Below, piece by piece: positions 8,338 to 16,044 of a stretch of 34,048 nt of DNA (positions are counted from its first letter, which is position 1; every line of letters begins with the position of its first letter). The stretch comes from Stenotrophomonas cyclobalanopsidis (GTDB lineage: Bacteria; Pseudomonadota; Gammaproteobacteria; Xanthomonadales; Xanthomonadaceae). The stretch is from NCBI RefSeq assembly GCF_008710035.1, contig NZ_VYKI01000011.1, forward strand, positions 1 to 34,048, in the 5' to 3' direction. Below the pieces are notes generated by a model. That model saw only the letters and a list, made by a program, of their open reading frames with translations. It searched no databases and was not told the DNA's origin. Made by a program: the position numbers and the translations under genes.

Positions 8338-9225
8338 ATGAGCAAACCCGACCCCGCGATGAATGCCCTCGGCGTGCTGGCCCTGGAACTGGCCAACGGC
8401 GAAATCCCCCGCCAGGCGGTGCTCAGCGCCGACCAGGCCGGTGAACTGGCCGACCGTATCGGCCGTGATCTGGCCAAGCTGGTGCCGCAGGTGGCCGAGC
8501 TGGACCTGGTGTTCGCCGCCGCCCATTTCGACCCCGCTGAAATCCTGCGCCCGGGCTGGCCGATCCACCGCCGCCTGGAAGAACTGCAGATGCGTGCCCC
8601 GGGCCGCAGCCAGGGCCCGCGCCTGCTTGCCTTCGGTGCCGGCGCCGATGGTGAAGTGCCGCTGCCGTTCCAGGCCGATGCGACGCTGGTGGGCGGTGGC
8701 CTGCGCGTGGTGCCCTTCCTGCTGACCGGCAGCGACGTGGCAACCACCGCTGCGGTGGCCGACGCGCTGGAGGACGTGCTGCTGGCCAACGGCATGGCCC
8801 ATGCCGATACGGCACTGATGGCGCAGAACAGCTTCGGTGCGCGCATCGAGCACGCGCGCTACTTCACCGTGAACGACCTGGCCGCGATGATGTCGATGCA
8901 GTACGACAACCAGGGCCTGGCCGCGCTGTGGCCGCTGATCGAAACCGCGATCATGGCCCCGGGCCAGGACGAGTGGCTGGAAAACGCACCCGAGCCGCTG
9001 CTGCGCTATACGCAGGGCGAGGCGCGCATGGCGCTGTTCGATCCGGCCGGCTGGTGCGCGTACTACAACCACAGCAAGGGCGACTGCGACCGCCTGCAGG
9101 GCATCTACGAGCAGTTCCTGATGCGCCAGCGGCAGATGGCCGCGGTGCTGGAAGCACACGGCGTGCCGGTGCTGTTCGTGCATTGCGAGGCCGGGCAGGA
9201 CGCGCGCGAGCTGCTGGCGCGCTGA
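8338..9225 (+). CDS. Conserved protein of unknown function (295 aa)
   Basis: I do not recognise this family. It is a 295-residue soluble-looking protein with no signal peptide or membrane segment. Composition is Ala/Leu-rich and acidic. Features are an N-terminal helical part (LALELANGEIPRQ), a middle stretch with FGAGADGEVPLPFQADATLVGGGLRVVPF and a C-terminal helical part with RQRQMAAVLEAHGVPVLFVHCE. Only two cysteines occur besides that terminal one (WCAYYNHSKGDCD). Codon usage matches its neighbours and the frame is long, so it is a real gene. GTGGAA lies just before the ATG. It is divergent from the thiolase gene with a 108-bp gap, so it could share regulation, but no function can be inferred. 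Confidence 0.82.
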   Translation: MSKPDPAMNALGVLALELANGEIPRQAVLSADQAGELADRIGRDLAKLVPQVAELDLVFAAAHFDPAEILRPGWPIHRRLEELQMRAPGRSQGPRLLAFGAGADGEVPLPFQADATLVGGGLRVVPFLLTGSDVATTAAVADALEDVLLANGMAHADTALMAQNSFGARIEHARYFTVNDLAAMMSMQYDNQGLAALWPLIETAIMAPGQDEWLENAPEPLLRYTQGEARMALFDPAGWCAYYNHSKGDCDRLQGIYEQFLMRQRQMAAVLEAHGVPVLFVHCEAGQDARELLAR

Positions 9226-9249
9226 TCCACAGCGCCCCGGCGGCTAGTT

Positions 9250-9314
9250 GTAGAGCCGAGCCCATGCTCGGCTCAGGCCGCCTGCAGAGCAGCCGAGCAT
9301 GGGCTCGGCTCTAC
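9250..9314. repeat. Paired inverted SMAG elements
   Basis: Two GTAG-headed palindromes face each other: GTAGAGCCGAGCCCATGCTCGGCT at 9250-9273 and its exact inverse at 9291-9314. They are separated by 17 bp. Together they can form one 24-bp perfect stem, or two small hairpins. They lie between the unknown gene and the convergent sodC, where they could end both transcripts. Confidence 0.88.
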
Positions 9315-9330
9315 AGGAAGCGATCGTGCC

Positions 9331-9960
9331 TTACGGAGCCTTCTGGATGACCGCGCAGGCCAGGCGCGCACCGGCGTTGCCGGTCGGCTGGGTCTTGTAG
9401 TCGTCCGCGTCGGCGTGGACGATCAGGCCACGGCCGATGATGTCGAAGTCATCTCCCTTGCCGATGTTGACGTTGCTCGAGACCGGGCCGTCGATGGTGG
9501 CCACGCCCTTGTCGTCGGCCTTGATGTTGGGCATGTCGCCGCCGTGGTGCGGATCGGCCGAAACGTTGCCGTGGTCCTGCTTGCCCGGGTTGAAGTGGCC
9601 GCCGGCGCTCATGCCGTCCGGCGCACTGCAGTCGCCCTTCTCGTGGATGTGGAAGCCGTGCTCGCTGCCCGGCTTGAGGCCGGTGATCTGGCCGGTCACG
9701 TGCACCTTGCCGTCGACGACCTTGAAGGTGACGCTGCCCTTGGTCTCGTTGCCCTGGGTCGGTGCCAGTTCAGCACTGGCCGTGGCATCGGTAGCCGCCG
9801 CCGCGTCGGTCGCCGGTACCGTGGCCGGGTCGGCCGGTGCGGCCGAGCCTTCGGCCGGGGTGGTGGCCGGGGCTTCCGGGGCTGCTGCCGGCTGCCGGTT
9901 GCAGGCCGCCAGGCCCAGGGCGGCGATGGCCGCGAACAGCGAGGTATGGATCAGACGCAT
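9331..9960 (-). CDS. sodC: Cu/Zn superoxide dismutase lipoprotein (first of two)
   Basis: A 209-residue periplasmic enzyme that dismutates superoxide. The N-terminus is a lipoprotein signal with lipobox LAAC (Cys20). An Ala/Pro/Thr-rich linker runs to about residue 65. The dismutase domain keeps all ligands: GFHIHEKGDC (two Cu histidines and the disulfide Cys), GGHFNP (bridging His), PHHGGD (Zn His, His and Asp), and LIVHADADDYKTQP with the fourth Cu His. The active-site Arg and second Cys are in NAGARLACAVI. AAGGAG precedes the ATG. It lies 31 bp downstream of a paralogue, probably in one operon. The lipid anchor and long linker suggest display at the envelope; inner versus outer membrane cannot be decided. 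Confidence 0.95.
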   Translation of the reverse strand: MRLIHTSLFAAIAALGLAACNRQPAAAPEAPATTPAEGSAAPADPATVPATDAAAATDATASAELAPTQGNETKGSVTFKVVDGKVHVTGQITGLKPGSEHGFHIHEKGDCSAPDGMSAGGHFNPGKQDHGNVSADPHHGGDMPNIKADDKGVATIDGPVSSNVNIGKGDDFDIIGRGLIVHADADDYKTQPTGNAGARLACAVIQKAP

Positions 9961-9991
9961 GGAACTCTCCTTGGAATGATGCCCGTGGCGA

Positions 9992-10561
9992 TCAGCGGGT
10001 AACCCGGATCACACCGCAGGCGATGCGGACGCCGGCGTTGCCGGCGGGCTGGCTGCGATAGTCATCGGCGTTGGCATGCACGACCAGTGCACGCCCGACG
10101 ATATCGGTGGCGGCGCCTCCCCCAAGGGTAACGCCCTTCAGGTGCACATCGACATTGGCGCGGCCCTGCGCGTCGGCCTGCAGGTTGTCGATGTCGCCCA
10201 GATGGTGCTTGCCGCTGCCGGCGCGGCCGTGCGCGCTGCCAGCGGGGTTGAAGTGGTTGCCGGCGCTGCTGGCATCCACCGCGCTGCAGTCACCGCGCTC
10301 GTGGATGTGGAAGCCGGCCCGCTGCATCGGCTGCAGGCCACCGACCAGGCCGGTCAGGTGCACGCCACCGCTTTCGGTCTTCAGCACCAGGCGGCCACTG
10401 ACGATGCTGGCCGAGGCCGGCGCCAGGTTGGCGTCGGCCAGCTGCGCCACGGGCGTGGTGACCACCGGCGGCGGCGTGGGCTGCGGCTTCTGCGGCGCAC
10501 TGCCACAGGCAGACAGCAGCACGGCGGCGGACAGCGGCAGGACGGCAAATGACAGGCGCAT
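9992..10561 (-). CDS. sodC: Cu/Zn superoxide dismutase lipoprotein (second of two)
   Basis: A 189-residue paralogue of the adjacent sodC. The lipobox is LSAC (Cys19), followed by a Pro/Thr-rich linker to about residue 40. All metal ligands are kept (GFHIHERGDC, GNHFNP, KHHLGD, LVVHANADDYRSQP), as is the NAGVRIACGVI end with Arg and Cys. It should therefore be active in the periplasm or at the membrane surface. The start at 10561 was chosen because AAGGAG lies 8-13 bases upstream and the signal peptide begins exactly there; the frame is open further upstream without a sensible protein. It is 94 bp after the ntrC stop and 31 bp before the other sodC. A tandem origin by duplication with divergence is likely. 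Confidence 0.94.
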   Translation of the reverse strand: MRLSFAVLPLSAAVLLSACGSAPQKPQPTPPPVVTTPVAQLADANLAPASASIVSGRLVLKTESGGVHLTGLVGGLQPMQRAGFHIHERGDCSAVDASSAGNHFNPAGSAHGRAGSGKHHLGDIDNLQADAQGRANVDVHLKGVTLGGGAATDIVGRALVVHANADDYRSQPAGNAGVRIACGVIRVTR

Positions 10562-10655
10562 CAGGAAACTCCTTGCAGGGAACACTACGGACGGCATCGT
10601 CCATGGCGGATCAACAGTTCGGCAAGCGGGTGCGAGGACCGCGTGCAGGGGACGT

Positions 10656-12104
10656 TCAATGGCCCCCGCGGCGGCGGCCGGCGCCCAGCTTGCGGGTGAG
10701 CGTGTTACGGCCCAGGCCGAGCCGTGCAGCGGCTTCGGCGCGTCGGCCATGGGTGATCTGCAGCGCGGCTTCCAACAAGGCGTGGTCCACGCGCTCGCGC
10801 ACCTGCGCATGCAGGCCCTCGGTGCCTTCGGCCAGTTGCCGCCGAGCCCATTCGGACAGCAGCGTTTCCCACTGGCCCGCATCGGCACCCGCGCTGCTGC
10901 CACGACGGCTGCGGCTGCGGTTCAACGCAGTGTCGACGTCGGCCACGCCGATGGTGTCGGCGGCAGCGAGTGCAGCCATGCGCCAGCAGACGTTTTCCAG
11001 TTCGCGCACGTTGCCCGGCCAGTCGTGCTCGCGCAGCGCCTGCAGAGCGGCGGCGGTGAGTCGCTTCGGGGGCGTGTCCAGCTTGTGTGCGGCAGCGGCC
11101 AGGAAGGTGGTGGCCAGCTGCGCGATGTCCTCGCGGCGGTCGCGCAGCGGCGGCAGCTGCAGGCGCACCACGTCCAGGCGATGCAGCAGGTCGGCACGGA
11201 ATTTCCCCTGCGCGACCAGCCCTTCCAGGTCCTGGTGAGTAGCAGCCACCACGCGCACATCCACATGGATCAGCTCGCGGCCACCGACGCGGAAGAATTC
11301 GCCCTGGGCCAGCACACGCAGCAGGCGGGTCTGCAGCGGCAACGGCATATCGCCGATTTCATCGAGGAACAGCGTGCCGCCGTTGGCCTGTTCGAAGCGG
11401 CCGATGTGGCGGCGCTGCGCACCGGTGAACGCGCCCGCCTCGTGGCCGAACAGTTCACTTTCCAGCAGTTCGGCCGGAATGGCGGCGGTATTGAGCGCGA
11501 CGAACGGGCCCTGCGCACGCGGCGATTCGCGGTGCAGGGCATTGGCCACCAGTTCCTTGCCGGTGCCGGTTTCGCCGGTGATGAGCACCGCCAGCGGTGC
11601 CTGCGCCAGGCGGCCGATGGCGCGGAACAGCGCGCGCATCGGTGGCGTGTCACCTACCAGCTGAGGCGGCTGGTCGATGGGCGTTTCGGCTACCAGGGTG
11701 GGCGCGGCCAGTGCCGGCGCCACGGCGGGCAGCACGCGCTGGGCCAGCGCCACCGCATCGTCGAGGTCGAAGGGCTTGGACAGGAACTCGTGCGCGCCAC
11801 CGCGGAACGCGCCGGCCGTGCTTGCCACATCGGTGTAGGCCGACATCACCACCACCGGCAGCTGCGGCAGCGCAGCCTTCAGCTTGTCCAGCAGCACCAG
11901 GCCGTCGTCACCGGGCATGCGCACATCGGTGAACAGCAGCGCCGGTGCCGGGCCTTCGTTCAAGGCCTGCAACGCGGGGGCGGCGCTGTCGAAATCGACA
12001 ACCTGGTAACCGGCCTCGCGCAGCGCGGTGCACAGCACAAAGCGCACGGCGCGGTCATCGTCGACCACCCAGATGCGCTGCGCGGCGGTAGGGGAATCAG
12101 ACAT
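10656..12104 (-). CDS. ntrC: Nitrogen regulation response regulator NtrC
   Basis: A 482-residue sigma-54-dependent activator. The receiver domain (about 8-125) has the acidic patch VVDDD and the phosphoacceptor Asp60 in FTDVRMPG. The AAA+ domain (about 155-385) has Walker A GETGTGKE, the sigma-54 contact loop GAFTGA, Walker B GGTLFLDEIGDM and the arginine-rich region LLHRLDVVRLQLPPLRDR. The C-terminal Fis-type helix-turn-helix reads ALQITHGRRAEAAARLGLGRNTLTRKL. It overlaps ntrB by 8 bp (stop and start interlock), indicating translational coupling. Targets within this window are probably glnA and ntrB itself, from the palindromes described there. Confidence 0.97.
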   Translation of the reverse strand: MSDSPTAAQRIWVVDDDRAVRFVLCTALREAGYQVVDFDSAAPALQALNEGPAPALLFTDVRMPGDDGLVLLDKLKAALPQLPVVVMSAYTDVASTAGAFRGGAHEFLSKPFDLDDAVALAQRVLPAVAPALAAPTLVAETPIDQPPQLVGDTPPMRALFRAIGRLAQAPLAVLITGETGTGKELVANALHRESPRAQGPFVALNTAAIPAELLESELFGHEAGAFTGAQRRHIGRFEQANGGTLFLDEIGDMPLPLQTRLLRVLAQGEFFRVGGRELIHVDVRVVAATHQDLEGLVAQGKFRADLLHRLDVVRLQLPPLRDRREDIAQLATTFLAAAAHKLDTPPKRLTAAALQALREHDWPGNVRELENVCWRMAALAAADTIGVADVDTALNRSRSRRGSSAGADAGQWETLLSEWARRQLAEGTEGLHAQVRERVDHALLEAALQITHGRRAEAAARLGLGRNTLTRKLGAGRRRGGH

Positions 12105-13158
12105 CGCGCGGGGCCTCCTCGGCCGGGACGGCGCCGTTGCCGATCGGCAGCAGCAGGGTGAACACGGTATGGCCCGGGCGCGAGCGGTAGGTGAGCGTGC
12201 CTCGGTGTTCGCGCGCTACCTGCTGGGCCAGCGCCAGGCCCAGGCCGGTGCCTTCGGCGCGGCCACTGACCAGCGGCAGGAACAGGTGCTCGGCCAGTTC
12301 CTCGGGCACGCCGCGGCCGTCGTCGGCGATTTCCAGGCGCAGGGCCAGGGTGTGCAGCTGTTCGGCGATGCGCACGCCGTGTTCGACGCGCGTGCGCAGG
12401 ATGATCCCGCCGGCGCCGGCCTGGATGGCGTTGCGCACCAGGTTCCACACCGCTTGGGTGAGGCGGTCGGCATCGCCATGGAACTCTGGAATGCTGGGGT
12501 CGTAGTCGCGCTGCAGGCGCACGGCCCAGCCGGCCTCGTTTTCGGCCAGGCGCAGGACGCGTTCCAGCGAGGCGTGGATGTTCAGCGGCGCATGCGGTGC
12601 GGCCGGGGCCGGCGACAGCAGCTGGTCGAGCAGGCCATTGAGGCGTTCGATCTCCGAGCCGATCAGCTCGATCAGTTCGCGCTCGCTGGCGTCGCGCTGT
12701 GCGGCACGGCGGGCCAGCAGCTGCGCCGCGCCCTTCAGGCCGGCCAGCGGATTGCGCAGCTCGTGGGCCAGGCCCTTCAGCGCGGCACTGAGCGCGCTGG
12801 GCAGGGCCTGGGTCGGGTCGAGACCCGGAAACTCGTCGACCGGATGCGCTTCCAGCAGCCAGCCGCCATCGTCGCGGCGGCTCATCCAGCCTTCGGCGAA
12901 GCGCGCGCCCTCGCCCGGCAGAGCCAGCGCCAGGCGGTTCAGCCGCAGGCTGTCGCGCTCGTCGCGGGCCAGGAAATGGGCCAGCGCCTCGCCCTGCACT
13001 TCCAGCGCGGCCAGCGGCTGGCCGATCAGGCGGCGGACGCTGACGCCCAGCCAGCGGGCGAAGGCGGGATTGCAGCCGATGATGCGGCCATCGGCCCCGG
13101 CCCAGGCCAGCGGCGTGCCGAGGGCGTCGAGGGACGGCGGGGGTGCGGGGTCGGACAT
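12097..13158 (-). CDS. ntrB: Nitrogen regulation sensor histidine kinase NtrB
   Basis: A 353-residue cytoplasmic kinase/phosphatase for NtrC, controlled in the family by PII. It has an N-terminal PAS domain (about 10-115, LDALGTPLAWAGADGRIIGCNPAF). The phosphoacceptor histidine is in LAHELRNPLAGLKGAAQLL. The ATPase has the N-box VWNLVRNAIQAGAG, G1 DDGRGVPEE, and G2 EGTGLGLALAQQ. No membrane segment is seen, as expected. The ATG at 13158 is used; a TTG at 13176 would be in frame, but it starts inside a strong NtrC-type palindrome. The message leader therefore begins in or upstream of that operator. Confidence 0.96.
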   Translation of the reverse strand: MSDPAPPPSLDALGTPLAWAGADGRIIGCNPAFARWLGVSVRRLIGQPLAALEVQGEALAHFLARDERDSLRLNRLALALPGEGARFAEGWMSRRDDGGWLLEAHPVDEFPGLDPTQALPSALSAALKGLAHELRNPLAGLKGAAQLLARRAAQRDASERELIELIGSEIERLNGLLDQLLSPAPAAPHAPLNIHASLERVLRLAENEAGWAVRLQRDYDPSIPEFHGDADRLTQAVWNLVRNAIQAGAGGIILRTRVEHGVRIAEQLHTLALRLEIADDGRGVPEELAEHLFLPLVSGRAEGTGLGLALAQQVAREHRGTLTYRSRPGHTVFTLLLPIGNGAVPAEEAPRDV

Positions 13159-13175
13159 TGCACCAATGTAGTGCA
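13159..13175 (-). promoter_or_regulatory. NtrC-binding palindrome abutting ntrB
   Basis: Minus strand TGCACTACATTGGTGCA, a 17-bp site ending directly at the ntrB ATG. It fits the enteric NtrC consensus TGCAC(C/T)-N5-GGTGCA in both half sites and resembles the sites at E. coli glnA and glnL. Its position over the translation start suggests repression or fine control of ntrBC by NtrC, since an activator enhancer would normally lie about 100 bp upstream. Binding is inferred from sequence only. Confidence 0.8.
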
Positions 13176-13246
13176 AAACGGGGGGCGGGTATCAGATCGC
13201 TTCGTATGCGTCACCGGATGCCGTGCTTTGGAATTACCTGTCCGGC

Positions 13247-13282
13247 TTGCTGATTGGATACTAACGCCTTACGATACTATCG
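13247..13282 (+). promoter_or_regulatory. Candidate higBA promoter and operator
   Basis: A TTGCTG -35 like element (13247-13252) and TACGAT -10 like element (13270-13275) are 17 bp apart. An 11-bp perfect palindrome CGATACTATCG (13272-13282) overlaps the -10. The arms TAACG (13262-13266) and CGTTA (13288-13292) form a wider imperfect palindrome around it. HigA-type antitoxins typically repress such operators. The higB ATG is at 13298. Assignment is by position and pattern. Confidence 0.6.
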
Positions 13283-13297
13283 ACAATCGTTACTGCC

Positions 13298-13579
13298 ATG
13301 CCTATCCAGTCGTTCGCCTGCAAACGCACGCAGGCGCTGTTCGATGGCCAACGCGTGCCGAGGTGGCGCCACATCGAAGCCGCTGCCCTGCGCAAGCTGG
13401 CGATGCTCAACGTTGCGGCCGATCTGCGGGATGTGCGCATACCTCCGGCCAATCGCTTGGAGCCGTTGCACGGGGACCGATGCGGCCAGTACAGCATCCG
13501 CATCAATGATCAGTTCCGATTGTGCTTCGTCTGGACCCGAGAAGGCGCCGCCGAAGTCGAAATTGTCGATTACCACTGA
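13298..13579 (+). CDS. higB: HigB-type toxin (RelE superfamily)
   Basis: A 93-residue basic protein of the HigB/RelE mRNA-interferase fold. The typical path is LFDGQRVPRW near the start, AALRKLAMLNVAADLRDVRIPPANRLEPLHG, then GQYSIRINDQFRLCFVW and a final strand EVEIVDYH. HigB toxins cut mRNA in translating ribosomes. It precedes its antitoxin gene, the order usual for higBA and opposite to relBE. The stop is 13 bp before the antitoxin start. Key positively charged residues are kept, so it looks intact. A chromosomal singleton between ntrB and a receptor gene. Confidence 0.93.
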   Translation: MPIQSFACKRTQALFDGQRVPRWRHIEAAALRKLAMLNVAADLRDVRIPPANRLEPLHGDRCGQYSIRINDQFRLCFVWTREGAAEVEIVDYH

Positions 13580-13592
13580 AGGAGCCGCGCGC

Positions 13593-13889
13593 ATGCGAAC
13601 CGTCCCGTACCCCGCTCCCGGCGAGATCCTGCTGCATGAGTTCCTGGAGCCGCTGGGCATCACCCAGTACCGCCTGGCCAAAGCAATCGGCGTGTCGCAG
13701 CGCCGGATCGGCGAGATCGTTACCGGCCAGCGTGCCGTGACGGCAGATACTGGACTGCGGCTGTCCCGCTACTTCGGCGTGTCCGACAAGTTCTGGATCG
13801 GTCTGCAGGCGGATTTCGACGCGGCGATGACGAAGGAGAAGCTGGCGGAGGTTCTGGCGCGGATCGAGCCTTACAACGCGGTGGCATGA
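13593..13889 (+). CDS. higA: HigA-type antitoxin (XRE helix-turn-helix)
   Basis: A 98-residue antitoxin and repressor. It has the family opening PAPGEILLHEFLEPLGITQYRLAKAIGVSQRRIGEIVTGQRAVTADTGLRLSRYFG, an XRE helix-turn-helix from about residue 20 to 65, then FWIGLQADFD and a short C-terminal helix. The start at 13593 has AAGGAG 9-14 bases upstream. It probably binds HigB and the palindrome in the promoter. Downstream of it are a 38-39 nt palindrome and a REP, which may end transcription before the convergent receptor gene. Confidence 0.94.
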   Translation: MRTVPYPAPGEILLHEFLEPLGITQYRLAKAIGVSQRRIGEIVTGQRAVTADTGLRLSRYFGVSDKFWIGLQADFDAAMTKEKLAEVLARIEPYNAVA

Positions 13890-13897
13890 ACCTGTCC

Positions 13898-13937
13898 GGG
13901 GTCGGATCCCTTTCCATCAGGAAAGGGCTCTGCCCCC
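13898..13937. repeat. 38-40 nt palindrome (second repeat family), copy A
   Basis: GGGGTCGGATCCCTTTCC, a short loop ATCA, then GGAAAGGGCTCTGCCCC. A near-identical element lies in inverted orientation at 16592-16630. This is not a GTAG-headed SMAG. It can form a strong hairpin (GGATCCCTTTCC paired with GGAAAGGGCTC). It sits 8 bp after higA and 42 bp before the stop of the convergent receptor gene, so a bidirectional terminator role is possible. Confidence 0.75.
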
Positions 13938-13940
13938 TGC

Positions 13941-13964
13941 AGGTCGAGCAAGCTCGACCACTAC
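13941..13964. repeat. SMAG element
   Basis: AGGTCGAGCAAGCTCGACCACTAC: a palindrome with the GTAG head on the minus strand (GTAGTGGTCGAGC...). It lies immediately upstream of the receptor stop codon at 13980. Confidence 0.8.
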
Positions 13965-13979
13965 CAAAACCGTGGCCGC

Positions 13980-16025
13980 TTACAGCTTCATGTTCAGGCC
14001 GACGAACACGCTGCGGCCCGGGGCCGGCGAGAACATCGGGCGGGCGCTGTCCCAGAAGAAGCTGTCGTACCAGGCGTAGGCGTACTCGCGGCCGGTGACG
14101 TTCTTCAGCTGCAGGTCCACGCTCCAGCGCGGGTTTATCTGGTACGCGGCGCTGAGGTCGAGCACGGCGAAGCCGCCGAACTTGCCGGCCACGTTGCGCT
14201 CTTCCAGGTAGTAGTCGCCCTGCGCGCGGGCCTGCAGGCCCAGGCGCAACGCGTCGCTGGCGCGGTAATCCACGCCCAGGTTGCTGATGCGGCGCGGGGT
14301 CGCCGCCACTTCCCTGCCCTGCAGCGAAATGCTGGCATCGCGGTCGTCGCGGGTGATCTTCGCTTCCTGGTAGGCGTGCGAGGCCCACAGCGTCCAGTCA
14401 TCGCCCAGCTGCAGGCTCAGCTGCGCATCCACGCCGCGGCGGCGGGTCTTGCCCAGAGTGACCGTAGTACCGGTGGCCGGCATGTTGGACACCTCGTTTT
14501 CCGCGTCCTGCTGCCACACCGCCAGGCGCGCCTGGCTGCCGGCGAACGGCTCGAACTTCAGGCCCAGCTCCATGCCGGTGTTGGTGGACGGCTGCATCGG
14601 CGCCTGCCCCGGGGTGAGGTAGGCCGGTGCGGTGGAGCCGGTGAGCACCTGGAAGGTGCGGCCCCAGTTGGCGTAGACGTGAGTGGTTTCGCCCAGGCTG
14701 TGGATGACGCTCAGCTTCGGCTGGCCGATGGTGCCGTAGTCCTGCAGGCGGCCGCTGACGCCGTTCATCAGATGCGTGCGTCCACTGAAGCGGTCCACGC
14801 GGTAGGCCGGCACGATCTTCCACGCCTCGGCAGGCTGGTAGATGGCCTGCACGTAGGCACCCCAGTTGTCGAAGCTGTGGCGGTCATCGTTCTGCACGCG
14901 CGCCGGTGCCTGGCTGAAATCGGTGGGTTCGGCGTAGGCGTAGCGCTCGCGGATGTAGCCGTTGTCCTGCTGCTCGTAGTTAAGGCCACCCTCCACGGTG
15001 AGCGCGGGGCTGGCCTGCCAAGTGAGCGTGCTGAGCAGGCCGGTCTGGCGTTCATCCCAGACGCGGCGCTGGCGCGGCAGGTTGCCGGTGGGCAGGTCGC
15101 TGAAGGTCACGCGGCGGTCGTCTTCGTAGCGGTTGTAGTACAGCCGCGTGCCGAAGGTGAGCGCGTCGGACAGCTTCAGGTCCACGTGCGCGGCGATCTG
15201 ACGCATGTCGCGGTCATCGCCATCGTTGCCGTTGCGCAGATCGCTGCCACGGCGATGCGCGTGCAGTTCGTCAGCGGTCATGAAACCGGGTTCGTCGGCT
15301 TCGTGGTGGTACGCTCGCGCGGTCAGGCCCACGCGCAGGCCGTCGTCAAGCGAGCCGTAGAACCATTTGCCGCCCAGCGAGTACTTCTTCGAGGTGTCGT
15401 GGTCGCGGTAGCCATCGCTGGCCTGGGTGCCGACGAAGTAGTTCTGCGCAAAGCCATCCGCTTCGCGGCCCACCGCCAGCTGCGCGTCGCGGGTGTTGTA
15501 GCTGCCGTAGGCCAGCCGCGCATCGGTGTAGTTGCCGCCTTGGCGCGTGCCGAAGTTCACGTTGCCGCCGATGTTGTGCAGGCCGTAGCGCGGGTCGTTG
15601 GTCCCGCGCACCACTTCGATGTAGCTGATTTCCAGCGGGAACAGCATGTCGATGAAGCGCTGGTTGCCGCTGTTGACGTTGCTGGGGATGCCGTCGATGA
15701 GGGTCTTGATGGCGTTGAGGTAGCCCTCGCCGTTGAAGGCGCGGAAGCTGACCTTGCCCGATTCGGCACCCTGCCGCGTTTCGGTGAGCTGGATGCCGGG
15801 CATCTGCCCCAGCAGCTCCCAGCTGTGCGAGACGTTGCGGTCTTCGATCTGGTCCGCGCCCAGCACGTCCACCGAGGTCAGGACCTGGTGTGCGCTCAAC
15901 TGGCCTTCGCCATGCTGGTGCACCTGCACCTTGCCGAGGGTGAGCGCGGCATCGGCCGACTGTGCGAAAGCTTCAGGGGCGAACGGGGCGGCCGCGAGGG
16001 CAGCCACCAGCGTGGAGGTCTTCAT
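13980..16025 (-). CDS. TonB-dependent outer-membrane receptor, candidate zinc uptake
   Basis: A 681-residue outer-membrane receptor. A signal peptide (MKTSTLVAALAAAPFAPEAFA, cleaved near residue 21) is followed by a possible TonB box (LTLGKVQV) and a His-containing stretch (HQHGEG). Then comes the plug (DVLGADQIEDR, LGQMPGIQLTETRQG, IDGIPSNVNSG, ISYIEVVRGTNDPRYG, GGNVNF) and a beta barrel ending in RSVFVGLNMKL with the usual terminal aromatic/aliphatic strand. The family is FhuE/CirA-like, so substrate cannot be read from the protein. A Zur-like box over the promoter (16045-16069) and the His-rich N-terminus suggest zinc. The start was set at the ATG of the signal peptide; GTAGA lies upstream but a good Shine-Dalgarno is GGGGG. 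Confidence 0.92.
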   Translation of the reverse strand: MKTSTLVAALAAAPFAPEAFAQSADAALTLGKVQVHQHGEGQLSAHQVLTSVDVLGADQIEDRNVSHSWELLGQMPGIQLTETRQGAESGKVSFRAFNGEGYLNAIKTLIDGIPSNVNSGNQRFIDMLFPLEISYIEVVRGTNDPRYGLHNIGGNVNFGTRQGGNYTDARLAYGSYNTRDAQLAVGREADGFAQNYFVGTQASDGYRDHDTSKKYSLGGKWFYGSLDDGLRVGLTARAYHHEADEPGFMTADELHAHRRGSDLRNGNDGDDRDMRQIAAHVDLKLSDALTFGTRLYYNRYEDDRRVTFSDLPTGNLPRQRRVWDERQTGLLSTLTWQASPALTVEGGLNYEQQDNGYIRERYAYAEPTDFSQAPARVQNDDRHSFDNWGAYVQAIYQPAEAWKIVPAYRVDRFSGRTHLMNGVSGRLQDYGTIGQPKLSVIHSLGETTHVYANWGRTFQVLTGSTAPAYLTPGQAPMQPSTNTGMELGLKFEPFAGSQARLAVWQQDAENEVSNMPATGTTVTLGKTRRRGVDAQLSLQLGDDWTLWASHAYQEAKITRDDRDASISLQGREVAATPRRISNLGVDYRASDALRLGLQARAQGDYYLEERNVAGKFGGFAVLDLSAAYQINPRWSVDLQLKNVTGREYAYAWYDSFFWDSARPMFSPAPGRSVFVGLNMKL

Positions 16026-16044
16026 GGGGGTAGAAGGGGGTAGA

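Noticed and set aside
10071..12161. A very long plus-strand open frame of about 700 codons opposite ntrC and sodC
   Set aside because: It is antisense to three well-identified genes, has low-complexity Ala/Arg composition and no start signal. It is a by-product of GC-rich codon use.
13159..13176. TTG start for ntrB at 13176
   Set aside because: It would place the NtrC palindrome inside the coding region, and the added residues are not NtrB-like; the PAS domain begins well after the ATG at 13158.
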